Assembly: GCF_023283895.1 (NCBI RefSeq)
Contig: NZ_JAKILB010000002.1
Span: 474,425 to 538,424 of the forward strand
DNA: 64,000 bases
Reading direction: 5' to 3'
Source of the DNA: Shewanella pneumatophori
GTDB lineage: Bacteria > Pseudomonadota > Gammaproteobacteria > Enterobacterales > Shewanellaceae
In this document: positions 16,494 to 24,900 of the stretch, piece after piece
Numbering within the stretch: position 1 is the stretch's first letter
How the letters are laid out: every line of letters starts with the position of its first letter
Position numbers and translations under genes: made by a program
The notes under the pieces: model-generated
Databases searched by the model: none
Told to the model about the DNA's origin: nothing
What the model saw: the letters and a program-made list of their open reading frames with translations, nothing else

Positions 16494-16830
16494 GTTTTTG
16501 TTATATGTCATTCAGATGGGTGATAAGTCTGAATTTTACTCATCTTAACATCAAAAGATATACAATATGCAATTATTTGTTCAGAGATTTATTCGTTTTA
16601 GTTATCTAGTAGAGCTAAAACTTGTGCTAGTAAAATACTGGCAAGCTGAAGTTGAGCAATCGCAACTCGCTGAAATATCCAAAGGGATATGTGAGGCACA
16701 CTCACTCTGGCAGGCATAAATACAGCTAATAGCTTAAACCCCTCACTATCGTAGTTGTTGGTTTTTCAAGCGGTCAGATCAAAATATTGCTGAATGATGA
16801 ACTATTTTTGTCAATGTCCGGTCTTATGTT
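16494..16830. other. Intergenic region between metR and the thiol-redox cluster
   Basis: AT-rich, no gene recognised. A short inverted repeat GTGAGGCACACTCAC sits at 16691-16705. It must hold the outward promoter of the cluster starting at 16831, but I cannot pick it with confidence. Confidence 0.4.
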
Positions 16831-17352
16831 GTGAACTGTATATTATTGGCTGAATTCGAATTGCAGCTAATAGCTAGGTTGTTGACTAGTAACATCAACA
16901 ACCAAAGCCTTATGTGCTTTAGCGGAGTAACTATTTCTCATTTGAGCGTAAGTAAAGCAAAAACGAATTGGACTGTTATGGTGTTTTCCATAATGGTGCT
17001 TTTCTGCTTGGCGCAAAATAGTGGGGTGTTTAGCGCACTGCAACAAGTAAGTCTGCTTGCTAACGGACAGACCAAGGCGATAACTTACGACTCAGTAGAC
17101 GCAGCTGCCACAGCCTCGTTAACTCAAAGTGGCGGTTCGGCTGCTAAGAGTAGTGAGTTTAAAAAGTGTGAGTTGTCTGAAAAATCGTTGCGGGTTTGCC
17201 TTGATGAACCGCCAATAATGCCACTATTGGTATTACTATTTATTTTCCCTCTTATTCCACTGGCATCTCGCCAACTACAGCGTGCCCTCGATGTGCCTGT
17301 ACTACCTAAGCCGCGGCGAATACACCTTTCCTTGTGTCGTTTTCAAGAATAA
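16831..17352 (+). CDS. Membrane protein of unknown function, first gene of the scsBCD-like cluster
   Basis: Up to 173 aa; not a family I can name. Two hydrophobic stretches: about residues 48-66 (WTVMVFSIMVLFCLAQNSGVF) and about 128-143 (IMPLLVLLFIFPLIPLA). Between them is a periplasm-like loop with two cysteines (KKCELSEKSLRVCLDEPP), and a basic C-terminal tail follows. The start is uncertain: GTG 16831 gives the full length, but ATG 16978 would make the first hydrophobic stretch a plain signal anchor. It is separated by 137 bp from the ScsB/DsbD-like gene on the same strand. The paired cysteines and position suggest a thiol or copper link, which is inference. Confidence 0.6.
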   Translation: MNCILLAEFELQLIARLLTSNINNQSLMCFSGVTISHLSVSKAKTNWTVMVFSIMVLFCLAQNSGVFSALQQVSLLANGQTKAITYDSVDAAATASLTQSGGSAAKSSEFKKCELSEKSLRVCLDEPPIMPLLVLLFIFPLIPLASRQLQRALDVPVLPKPRRIHLSLCRFQE

Positions 17353-17489
17353 ATCTAACTGTTATTTGCTAATACTTAGATTTGGCTAGTGTGCGAAACT
17401 AACACTTAGTTAGACTAACATTATGCCGTTATTGTCGTTTCAAGCCGTCAGTGATAAAGGCTTGATAAGCCGTGTTTACGGAGAATAAA

Positions 17490-19547
17490 TTGAAATTATT
17501 TACCCAGATTATTTTAGCGTGCCTGTTTGCATTCACAAGTTCAGTGTTTGCCCAATCAACAGGCTGGCTAGAGAACCCAAATCATCCACCAGTTAAAGCC
17601 AAGTTCATGCTTACTGGTGAGTTAGATGAAGCAACCAATACCTTGCCTGGCGTGTTAGAGGTGCAACTCGATGGTGACTGGAAAACCTATTGGCGTAGCC
17701 CTGGTGAGGGCGGTATTGCGCCTAGTATCGACTGGAGCGGCTCAACTAACCTTGACGAAGTTGACTGGCAATGGCCTGCACCAGAGCAGTTTTCATTACT
17801 TGGGCTACAAACGTTTGGTTACCACAATCAAGCGACATTCCCAATCTCAGTTAAAGTGGATGATGCCAATAAACCGACCCGTTTACAGGGTAAGTTTACG
17901 CTGTCGTCTTGCACCAATGTGTGCGTATTAACAGACTATGAAATTAACCTCGATATTGATCCTGACACCATGACGGCCGATGTCGATGCGATGTTTGCCT
18001 ACAATAAAGCGCAGTCGTTGGTTCCGCAAAAAAGCACGAATGCGAGCCTAGATATCGGCTGGGACGCAGCGGCTAAACAGCTACAAATTGAGATGGATGA
18101 TAATGGCTGGGTAATGCCTAAGTTCATTATCGATGGTGAGCCTGATACCACATTTAAGTTTGTGCGTTTTGAGCGTTTCGAAACAGAATCAGCGACTAAT
18201 AAATTGCGCGCAGTGTTTGATGCGTCGAGCTGGTTAGGCGATCCAGAGTTGATTGGTAAATCCCTTAACCTTACCGTTATTGGTCATGATAAGTCGGCAG
18301 AGTATCGCGCCGAAGTTACACCAACCACAGTACAAGCTAGCTCTTCATCTTTACTACAGATCTTGCTGGTAGCGCTACTTGGCGGCTTAATTCTTAACGT
18401 AATGCCATGTGTATTGCCTGTGCTGGGGATGAAACTTAGCTCGGTGATAGCAGCGCCAAACCTACAACAAAGCCAAATTCGTAAACAGTTTATTGCCTCT
18501 GCCTTAGGGATTTTAGTTTCGTTTTGGATCTTAGCGGGCTTTATTCTGGTGCTTAAATTTACTGGCCAAGCGATAGGCTGGGGCGTGCAGTTCCAAAACC
18601 CTTGGTTTATTGGTTTTATGGCTGTGGTGACCTCAGTGTTTGCCATAAATATGCTGGGGGCATTTGAAATTAATTTGCCATCAAGCTTGCAAACTAAGCT
18701 GGCAACGACAGGCGGCAATGATCACAAAGGTCATTTTTTACAAGGCATGTTTGCTACCTTACTGGCGACTCCTTGTAGTGCGCCTTTCTTAGGCACTGCT
18801 GTTGCCTTTGCACTTGGTGCCGACGTATTGAGCCTATTTGTTATTTTTAGCGCACTGGCGTTAGGTATGGCACTGCCTTGGTTATTGGTGGCTGCATTTC
18901 CGCAAATAGCGAGTTACTTCCCGAAACCGGGTCGCTGGATGAACGTGGTCAAAATCGTGTTCTCAGGCTTGCTGTTATTAACGAGCTTGTGGCTTATCAG
19001 CCTATTAGCCAATTTTGTTGCGAGTAGCTTATTGTGGGTGATTGCTGCTGTATTAACCCTTGGTTTTTTAATTGCCATGGCCAAGGTGCACGGTAAATCC
19101 GCGGCGATTGCCAGTATTAGTATCGGTATTGCTGTTGTTGCTATTGCAGGGTTTGCAACTTCTGATAGATGGGCGCAGCCGTTGCCTACCGACCTTGATT
19201 GGCGACCACTTAATGAAGCCGAAATTGCTCAGCAAGTTGCCGCGGGTAAAACCGTATTTGTGGATGTAACTGCTGACTGGTGTATTACCTGTAAAGCCAA
19301 CAAGGTTGGGGTGATCTTGCAAGATCCGGTTTATAGCCAATTGAAAGCAGATGAGATGGTATTGATGGTTGGTGATTGGACAAAACCATCGAAGCCGATT
19401 ACCGACTATCTGCAAAGCCACAACCGTTTTGGGGTGCCATTTAATGTGGTCTACGGCCCGAACGCCCCCGATGGCATAGAGCTGCCAGTGATCTTATCAA
19501 GCACAGATGTCATTAATGCGATTAATGCCGCGTCGGCTAAGTTCTAG
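17490..19547 (+). CDS. ScsB/DsbD-like thiol:disulfide interchange protein
   Basis: Inner-membrane reductant conduit (685 aa) that carries electrons from cytosolic thioredoxin to periplasmic thiol proteins. Signal peptide at residues 1-22; an N-terminal immunoglobulin-like DsbD-alpha region with the redox pair SCTNVC; an eight-helix core with NVMPCVLPVLG and ATPCSAPFLG, the two membrane cysteines; and a C-terminal thioredoxin domain with DWCITCKANK. The large alpha domain resembles ScsB rather than short CcdA proteins. The start is taken as TTG 17490 with an ACGGAGAA ribosome-binding site; an in-frame GTG at 17472 lies upstream of that site and is less likely. It precedes ScsC- and ScsD-like genes. 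Confidence 0.92.
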   Translation: MKLFTQIILACLFAFTSSVFAQSTGWLENPNHPPVKAKFMLTGELDEATNTLPGVLEVQLDGDWKTYWRSPGEGGIAPSIDWSGSTNLDEVDWQWPAPEQFSLLGLQTFGYHNQATFPISVKVDDANKPTRLQGKFTLSSCTNVCVLTDYEINLDIDPDTMTADVDAMFAYNKAQSLVPQKSTNASLDIGWDAAAKQLQIEMDDNGWVMPKFIIDGEPDTTFKFVRFERFETESATNKLRAVFDASSWLGDPELIGKSLNLTVIGHDKSAEYRAEVTPTTVQASSSSLLQILLVALLGGLILNVMPCVLPVLGMKLSSVIAAPNLQQSQIRKQFIASALGILVSFWILAGFILVLKFTGQAIGWGVQFQNPWFIGFMAVVTSVFAINMLGAFEINLPSSLQTKLATTGGNDHKGHFLQGMFATLLATPCSAPFLGTAVAFALGADVLSLFVIFSALALGMALPWLLVAAFPQIASYFPKPGRWMNVVKIVFSGLLLLTSLWLISLLANFVASSLLWVIAAVLTLGFLIAMAKVHGKSAAIASISIGIAVVAIAGFATSDRWAQPLPTDLDWRPLNEAEIAQQVAAGKTVFVDVTADWCITCKANKVGVILQDPVYSQLKADEMVLMVGDWTKPSKPITDYLQSHNRFGVPFNVVYGPNAPDGIELPVILSSTDVINAINAASAKF

Positions 19548-19715
19548 CGTCTACTTATATGGTTAATAAGCCCTTATACGGCTTATACAGCGAATACTGC
19601 TAAGGCGATGAATACGATTTTGTCGCACATCTATCTATTGCAGCCCTGAGTTGATAACCGGGCTGCAGCGAGCCCATTTTTTTTGAGTGGCATCAGCGAC
19701 TCGAGTGAGACTTTT

Positions 19716-20552
19716 ATGAAAAATCAACTAAACAAAAATGAACTAACAAGTGCTAATTTTATCGGTTTTAGCAAGAAGACGGCTTTGACCTTTATCGGAT
19801 TACTTAGCCTTACTGCAATAGGCTTTCTCGGTAGCCAGTTAGCCACAAGTCAGCTTGTTAGTGCTAGCGATTCGAGCCTGTCAGCAGCGCAGCAGCAAGA
19901 GGTTAAAGCGATAGTCAAAGAGCTGCTCGTTAATGATCCTGAGCTACTAAAAGAAGCGTTTATTGCCCTGCAAACTCGAGAGATGATGAAAGAGCAAGCT
20001 GGAATTGAGCAAATTATTTCAGCAAATCAGCAGGCGTTATTTGAAACGCCAACTGATCCATGGAAAGGTGCAGAAAACGGCGAGATCACCATGGTATATT
20101 TTACTGACTTTAACTGCCCTTATTGCAAACAGTTAGAGCCTGAATTAGACAAGTTAATGGCAGAGTTTCCACAGCTTAAAATCATTATCAAAATGGTGCC
20201 ACTACAAGGGCAAAGCGCAGTTGATGCGGTGGATTTCGCCCAAACTGTTTGGCTCAATGAGCCTGAGAAATATCTGAAAGTAAAAGATACCTTAATGTCT
20301 GCACCGCGCAGATTAGACAGCCAAGCGATTGCTAAAGTTGCGAGTATCACAGGCACCACGCAATGGTTAAACAATACTGATAGCCGAGTTGCTGATGCGG
20401 TGTCAGCTAACTTGAACCTTATGCGTACTTTGCGAATTGGTGGCACGCCAAGCATGGTGATTGGCGACCAAATTGTTGCCGGACTTGTGCCATTTGAGCA
20501 GTTAAAGCAGCACGTTGAACTGGCATTGGAGGCGCAAAATGGCGATAAATGA
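19716..20552 (+). CDS. ScsC-like DsbA-family thiol oxidoreductase
   Basis: Periplasmic DsbA/DsbG-like protein (278 aa). An N-terminal hydrophobic segment (FSKKTALTFIGLLSLTAIGFLG, about residues 18-39) acts as signal or anchor. A helical linker (SAAQQQEVKAIVKELLVNDPELLKEAFIALQ) corresponds to the oligomerisation stalk of ScsC-type proteins. The thioredoxin fold carries FNCPYCKQLEPE with CPYC and the cis-Pro loop GGTPSMVIGDQI. By family it would act as disulfide isomerase or reductase kept reduced by the ScsB-like protein encoded upstream. The start is set at ATG 19716; a TTG at 19683 would add an unlikely serine-rich tail. It overlaps the next gene by 14 bp. Confidence 0.9.
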   Translation: MKNQLNKNELTSANFIGFSKKTALTFIGLLSLTAIGFLGSQLATSQLVSASDSSLSAAQQQEVKAIVKELLVNDPELLKEAFIALQTREMMKEQAGIEQIISANQQALFETPTDPWKGAENGEITMVYFTDFNCPYCKQLEPELDKLMAEFPQLKIIIKMVPLQGQSAVDAVDFAQTVWLNEPEKYLKVKDTLMSAPRRLDSQAIAKVASITGTTQWLNNTDSRVADAVSANLNLMRTLRIGGTPSMVIGDQIVAGLVPFEQLKQHVELALEAQNGDK

Positions 20553-21087
20553 CCCTCTGCAGCAGACTGAAAGTAGTCAGCGGCAGTCTTTGGGTAAAAA
20601 GCTGTTTGCCTGGCTGAAACAGCTGTTATTTATGTTGGTGTTATTAACTGTGTTCTCTGCTGCGCTGGATATATGGCGCAGCCGCGATATGCCTAAAACT
20701 GACTTACCCAATATTCAAGCAACTACGCTGCAAGGCGAGGCAATAGATCTGTTGGCGATGAGCCATGAGCAACCTGTGCTGCTGTATTTTTGGGGCACTT
20801 GGTGTCCGGTTTGCAGCTTTGTGAGCCCGTCGGTAAATATCATGGCGGGTAGCTATCCGGTAGTGAGTGTGGCGATGACATCAGGGCCTGATAAAAAAAT
20901 GCAGCAATACTTGCAGCATAAGGGGTATGAGTTTGCAGTGGTGAACGACCCAAAAGGTGAAATTGCCCAGCAGTGGTCGATGCAAGTCACGCCGACTCTC
21001 ATGGTGATTGAAGATGGTGAGCTTGCTTATTACACTAGCGGTTTTACAAGCTTGCCGGGGATCTGGTGGCGAATGCTATTTGCATAA
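20539..21087 (+). CDS. ScsD-like membrane-anchored thioredoxin
   Basis: Thioredoxin-like protein (182 aa) with a transmembrane anchor (LLFMLVLLTVFSAALDIW, about residues 28-46) and a periplasmic domain. WGTWCPVCSFVSPS holds the CPVC active site and VTPTLMVI the cis-Pro loop. This is the TlpA/ScsD architecture. It starts at ATG 20539 inside the end of the ScsC-like gene with a GGAGG ribosome-binding site, so the pair is translationally coupled. It completes the ScsB-ScsC-ScsD set, a system linked in enterobacteria to copper and oxidative stress tolerance. Confidence 0.9.
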   Translation: MAINDPLQQTESSQRQSLGKKLFAWLKQLLFMLVLLTVFSAALDIWRSRDMPKTDLPNIQATTLQGEAIDLLAMSHEQPVLLYFWGTWCPVCSFVSPSVNIMAGSYPVVSVAMTSGPDKKMQQYLQHKGYEFAVVNDPKGEIAQQWSMQVTPTLMVIEDGELAYYTSGFTSLPGIWWRMLFA

Positions 21088-21244
21088 TGTGATGATGGTT
21101 ATCACTGCTATGGGCTTATCTTATTAAAGGCATAGAAACTAAAGAGCGTTAACTAGATTGCTAATAATTATGGCTTAAACCTGACTAAAACAGATGTTGT
21201 TCTATACTGATTAACATCAATACTTGCACACTGTTGGAGTCACT

Positions 21245-21457
21245 ATGAGTCATACCTATAAGATCATCGAACTAACAGGATCGTCTCCAATTAGTTCTGA
21301 TGAAGCGATAAAAAATGCGATTGCTGCGGCCAACGAGTCGTTAAAACATTTACGTTGGTTTCAAGTTGTTGAAACTCGAGGTCATCTAGAAGAAGGTATG
21401 GTGGCGCACTGGCAGGTAACAATTAAAGTCGGCTTCACCTTAGATCCCAAGGCGTAG
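21245..21457 (+). CDS. Dodecin, flavin-binding protein
   Basis: 70-aa dodecin: [26 protein letters not shown], then [30 protein letters not shown]. The Trp of LRWFQV and the Gln of [10 protein letters not shown] are the residues that stack on and bind FMN or riboflavin in the dodecameric shell. It serves as flavin store and buffer in the cytosol. The start is ATG 21245 with GGAG upstream. Convergent with queG, with a shared terminator. Confidence 0.93.
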   Translation: MSHTYKIIELTGSSPISSDEAIKNAIAAANESLKHLRWFQVVETRGHLEEGMVAHWQVTIKVGFTLDPKA

Positions 21458-21482
21458 TAGCTATAATAAATAGCATTAAACA

Positions 21483-21511
21483 AAATGGGCGCTAAGTTAG
21501 CGCCCATTTTT
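21483..21511. terminator. Bidirectional terminator between dodecin and queG
   Basis: Hairpin AAATGGGCGCTAA / TTAGCGCCCATTT with flanking A- and T-runs, lying between two convergent genes. Confidence 0.88.
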
Positions 21512-22725
21512 TATGCGTCTCGCGGCAGGCCTTTTTCGACACTGCGGATCACTCTTTGAGTTTTTCGATTAACCAATGCTGCAGTTTGTTCATTCTGCGC
21601 AATATTGCCTTGTTTGGCGGTTTGCTCTGCCAGTGCCCAATCAATATGCTCAAGCACCATGTCATCGACTTCATCAGATTGCTTGCGCGCCACTAGTGCT
21701 TGGACTATGGCTTGGTTATAAGGCGCGTTACCTAGGGCTACGGCGATATTTCTTAGCCAACGGGCATGGCCAATACGCCGAATAGGGCTACCTTCTGTTA
21801 GCTTTAAAAACTCTGCTTCACTCCAAGCAAACAGTTCTAGTAACTGCGGTTGTTTGAGCTGCGACCGTGTATGAAAATCGCTTTCCTCGGTGAGTGGCGC
21901 TTTACTATTAACTGGGCAAACCAATTGGCAGTCATCACAGCCGTAAATGCGGTTACCTATAGCTTGTCTAAATTCAAGCGGAATCGCCCCTTGTAACTCA
22001 ATAGTGAGATACGAGATACAGCGGCTTCCATCAACAATATAAGGCTCAACAATGGCGTTAGTTGGGCAAGACTTAATACAAGCAACGCAGGTTTTACAAC
22101 CCTCTGCTACAGGGATATCTACTGGCAGTGGCAGATCGATTAATAGCTCGCCAAGAAAAAACCAGCTACCGACGTCTTCACTGAGTAATAAACTGTGTTT
22201 GCCGGTCCAACCAAGACCCGCTTTATCAGCTAGAGGTCGCTCTAAAATAGGGGCCGAGTCGACAAACGGGCGTGAGTTTGGCTTGGTTATACCTAGGCCT
22301 GTTAGCTCTGCTTCAATCTTATCGCCGAGCTTTTTAAGGCGATTACGGATCATCTTGTGATAGTCTCGGCCGCCTGCATAGCGAGAGATGTAGGCTAGGT
22401 TGGGATCATTAAGATTAAAGGCAAACCCCGCTTCTGGTGGTAGGTAATTCATCCGCGCTGAAATTACCCGTTGAGTGCCAGGGTGCAACTCGTGTGGGCG
22501 GGCTCGCATCATGCCGTGGTTCGCCATGTAGCCCATCTCACCGTGATAGCCATTGTCTAGCCACTGCTGCAGTTTAGGCTCTTCATCTGTAAGGTCTGTG
22601 TCACAAATTCCGATTTGCGCAAAGCCTAACTCTTGCCCCCAAACTTTAATTTTAAGGGCTAATTCGCCTAGTTGAACGGCGGTTAAGTTGGTAAGTGGAG
22701 CAAGTTGTGAAGGTGAGTCTGACAT
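21511..22725 (-). CDS. queG: Epoxyqueuosine reductase QueG
   Basis: Cobalamin-dependent enzyme (404 aa) for the last step of queuosine synthesis in tRNA, reduction of epoxyqueuosine to queuosine. N-terminal motifs GFAQIGICDTDL, HGEMGYMANHGMMRARP and RYAGGRDYHKMIRNRL are typical, as is VDSAPILERPLADKAGLGWTGKH. Two ferredoxin-like clusters follow: CKTCVACIKSCPTNAI and CDDCQLVCPVN, giving two [4Fe-4S] centres. The C-terminal part (RNIAVALGNA) has the HEAT-like repeat found in many QueG proteins. It lies downstream of no other queuosine gene here. Its need for cobalamin fits with btuB in the same window, although that is not a local linkage. Confidence 0.95.
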   Translation of the reverse strand: MSDSPSQLAPLTNLTAVQLGELALKIKVWGQELGFAQIGICDTDLTDEEPKLQQWLDNGYHGEMGYMANHGMMRARPHELHPGTQRVISARMNYLPPEAGFAFNLNDPNLAYISRYAGGRDYHKMIRNRLKKLGDKIEAELTGLGITKPNSRPFVDSAPILERPLADKAGLGWTGKHSLLLSEDVGSWFFLGELLIDLPLPVDIPVAEGCKTCVACIKSCPTNAIVEPYIVDGSRCISYLTIELQGAIPLEFRQAIGNRIYGCDDCQLVCPVNSKAPLTEESDFHTRSQLKQPQLLELFAWSEAEFLKLTEGSPIRRIGHARWLRNIAVALGNAPYNQAIVQALVARKQSDEVDDMVLEHIDWALAEQTAKQGNIAQNEQTAALVNRKTQRVIRSVEKGLPRDA

Positions 22726-22794
22726 AGATCTATTTACGGCTTTGATTAACCGCTAATGATAGCAGTTAATCAAGGGAAATAGGTATACGTGTGT

Positions 22795-24717
22795 CTAACT
22801 CATTTGCGCTTGATTGCGTCCATCAGCCTTGGCTTGATACAGCGCTTTATCGGCTTGCTTTAATAGGCTAGATAGTTTGTGGTTGTCAGACTTTAGACTC
22901 GCAACACCGGCACTAATGGTTAGTTTGAAACCCTGTGGGAAAGATTTGAAGTCGGCGTTACTTATTTTTTGTACTAAAGTCGATGCAATTTCGTAAGCTT
23001 GAGTTTTATTGGTATTGGGTAAGATAATTAAAAACTCTTCACCGCCTACTCGCGCAGCTTCTTGGTCACCACTTAGTTCATTACGGCAAATTTGTGCTAG
23101 TAATTTCAGCGCTAGATCGCCAACTTCGTGGCCAAAGTTATCGTTTATCGCTTTAAAGTTATCTGCGTCAAAACTGATAACTGAAAACGCGACTTGTGCT
23201 TTTATCGCTTGCTCTAAACACAGTTGAGCCTTGTCATAAATATAGCGGCGGTTAGGGAGCTGGGTTAAGTCGTCGGTTAGCGCAAGGCTTGATAGCAACT
23301 TGTTCTTTTGGCTCTGCTTGTAGGCAAAAACAGAAAGAATAAGCAGAATTAGGCCGCCTAAAATAATGATAATCCACTGCTGTAACTTATTTTGCTCTAG
23401 CATGGCCAGCTCTATGTCTCTGAGCTGCTGATTTTCAATTAGGTGATTATTTTCCTGCTCTATTTGGTCAGCGTTAAAGCGGGTACGCATCTCTGTGGTA
23501 TGGCTAGAGAGTAGTTTTTTGTCGAGCTCATTATGCAGTTTTACATATTCGTTGAGAGCGACATAAGCTTGTTGCCAGTTTAGTTGCTTTACAAATATCT
23601 CACTCTTGAGTTGCTGCAGTTGCGCTAAGCCTGTGATGTTTTTGACACGTTCAAAGGCATCGCGGGCTTCGTTAACGCTTGCTAAAGCATTATCAAATTG
23701 ATTTTCAGCTAGATAGATTTGTGCTTGAAATAGGTGTAAAAAAGCGTAGAAGCCTTCATCAGAAGCTAAAATATGTGGTGCTGCACTGTCTAAGTATTGC
23801 TGAGCCTGCTCAAATTCACCGAGCTTAATTAAAGTGCCCGCGATATTTACGCCAACAGTAGCCTGACCCATTTGATCACCTTTTTTGCCCCAATATAGAT
23901 AAGCCTCATTAAAGCGTGCTTTTGCCCGTTCTAAATGACCTAGCTCCTCTTCAGCAATAGCGATGGAAACAGAGATTGTATTTGCGACATCAAAATTGCC
24001 GCTGGCAATTTTGCTTTGGTGTAGCTGCTTAAAATACCGAATAGCACTTTTTTGATCGCCCAGTCGGCGATAAGCATTGGCAATTTCATACAGGTTGAGC
24101 TCTTCCCAAGCAGGTAGGTTGAGATTTTGATACATCGACTGTGCCGTGATTAAATCTTCAAGTGCTTGGGTAAAATTACCTTGGTAAGAGTGTAAGTAGC
24201 CACGAATGCTGCGAGCATCAGCGACTAGGCGTAAATCCTCTATTTTGTAGGCATCATTTACCGCTTTGTTATAACTTTTTAATGCGACCTCAACCTCACC
24301 ATTTTGTTCTAAATACCAAGCTTTACACATAGCTAAATCAAGTTGATGGCTAGGGTATTGTGCCAATAGTGGGTTCTTTAATGCCTCTTCTACAAAGGCT
24401 AGCGCCTTATCAATTTCACCTTCAGTGTATATATCAAATGACCAGCAGCGAGCACGATCTTTACGTAATTGACGCCAAGCATCATTTGGTGCGATGAGGC
24501 TGTCTAACTCGTCAATATAGGCAAGGTATTGCTGATGGTCATTGATCGCAATGCCATTATCAATCGCAGTAAAAATGGCATCGGCTTTTAAGGGATTTTT
24601 AGAATTGGCAAAGCCTAGGTTGCTGACTAAAAGCAAGCAACTAATAAGCAGAACTTTTACTACGAAAAAAGACTTTGCCATTTGTAATGTTTTTGTATTG
24701 AAGTCGTTGATATACAT
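22795..24717 (-). CDS. TPR-GGDEF putative diguanylate cyclase (tandem paralogue 2)
   Basis: 640-aa predicted diguanylate cyclase. Hydrophobic signal at about residues 13-35; TPR-like helices over about 40-400 (for example DARSIRGYLHSYQGNFTQALEDLITAQSMY and GVNIAGTLIKLGEFEQAQQYLDSA); a coiled coil; one transmembrane helix (about 445-465, WIIIILGGLILLILSVFAY); GGDEF domain with GGEEF at about residue 556. No RxxD I-site lies before GGEEF. The start at ATG 24717 (MYINDF) aligns with that of the neighbouring paralogue; ATG 24681 (MAKSFF) is the alternative. It is closely similar along its whole length to the gene at 24901-26814, so a tandem duplication is likely. Neither start has a strong ribosome-binding site. 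Confidence 0.88.
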   Translation of the reverse strand: MYINDFNTKTLQMAKSFFVVKVLLISCLLLVSNLGFANSKNPLKADAIFTAIDNGIAINDHQQYLAYIDELDSLIAPNDAWRQLRKDRARCWSFDIYTEGEIDKALAFVEEALKNPLLAQYPSHQLDLAMCKAWYLEQNGEVEVALKSYNKAVNDAYKIEDLRLVADARSIRGYLHSYQGNFTQALEDLITAQSMYQNLNLPAWEELNLYEIANAYRRLGDQKSAIRYFKQLHQSKIASGNFDVANTISVSIAIAEEELGHLERAKARFNEAYLYWGKKGDQMGQATVGVNIAGTLIKLGEFEQAQQYLDSAAPHILASDEGFYAFLHLFQAQIYLAENQFDNALASVNEARDAFERVKNITGLAQLQQLKSEIFVKQLNWQQAYVALNEYVKLHNELDKKLLSSHTTEMRTRFNADQIEQENNHLIENQQLRDIELAMLEQNKLQQWIIIILGGLILLILSVFAYKQSQKNKLLSSLALTDDLTQLPNRRYIYDKAQLCLEQAIKAQVAFSVISFDADNFKAINDNFGHEVGDLALKLLAQICRNELSGDQEAARVGGEEFLIILPNTNKTQAYEIASTLVQKISNADFKSFPQGFKLTISAGVASLKSDNHKLSSLLKQADKALYQAKADGRNQAQMS

Positions 24718-24871
24718 GGCCAAGCATACACCATATTCTCTTGAAAAGGATAGTTTTTTACAGTGTAGTACACAGTTGTAAAAGTTGCTCACGTAAAAGG
24801 TGCAATAAAAATAAATGTTTAAAGTTGTTTACACTGTTTGTTGATGTTTCATTGGGTCGTTTGTATTGCCT

Positions 24872-24892
24872 AAGCGCTGCATTGCAGCGCTT
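24872..24892 (-). other. Hairpin between the two tandem GGDEF genes
   Basis: AAGCGCTGC/GCAGCGCTT hairpin just after the upstream paralogue's stop in its direction of transcription. The T-run is poor, so termination may be partial. Confidence 0.5.
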
Positions 24893-24900
24893 TATATTTT

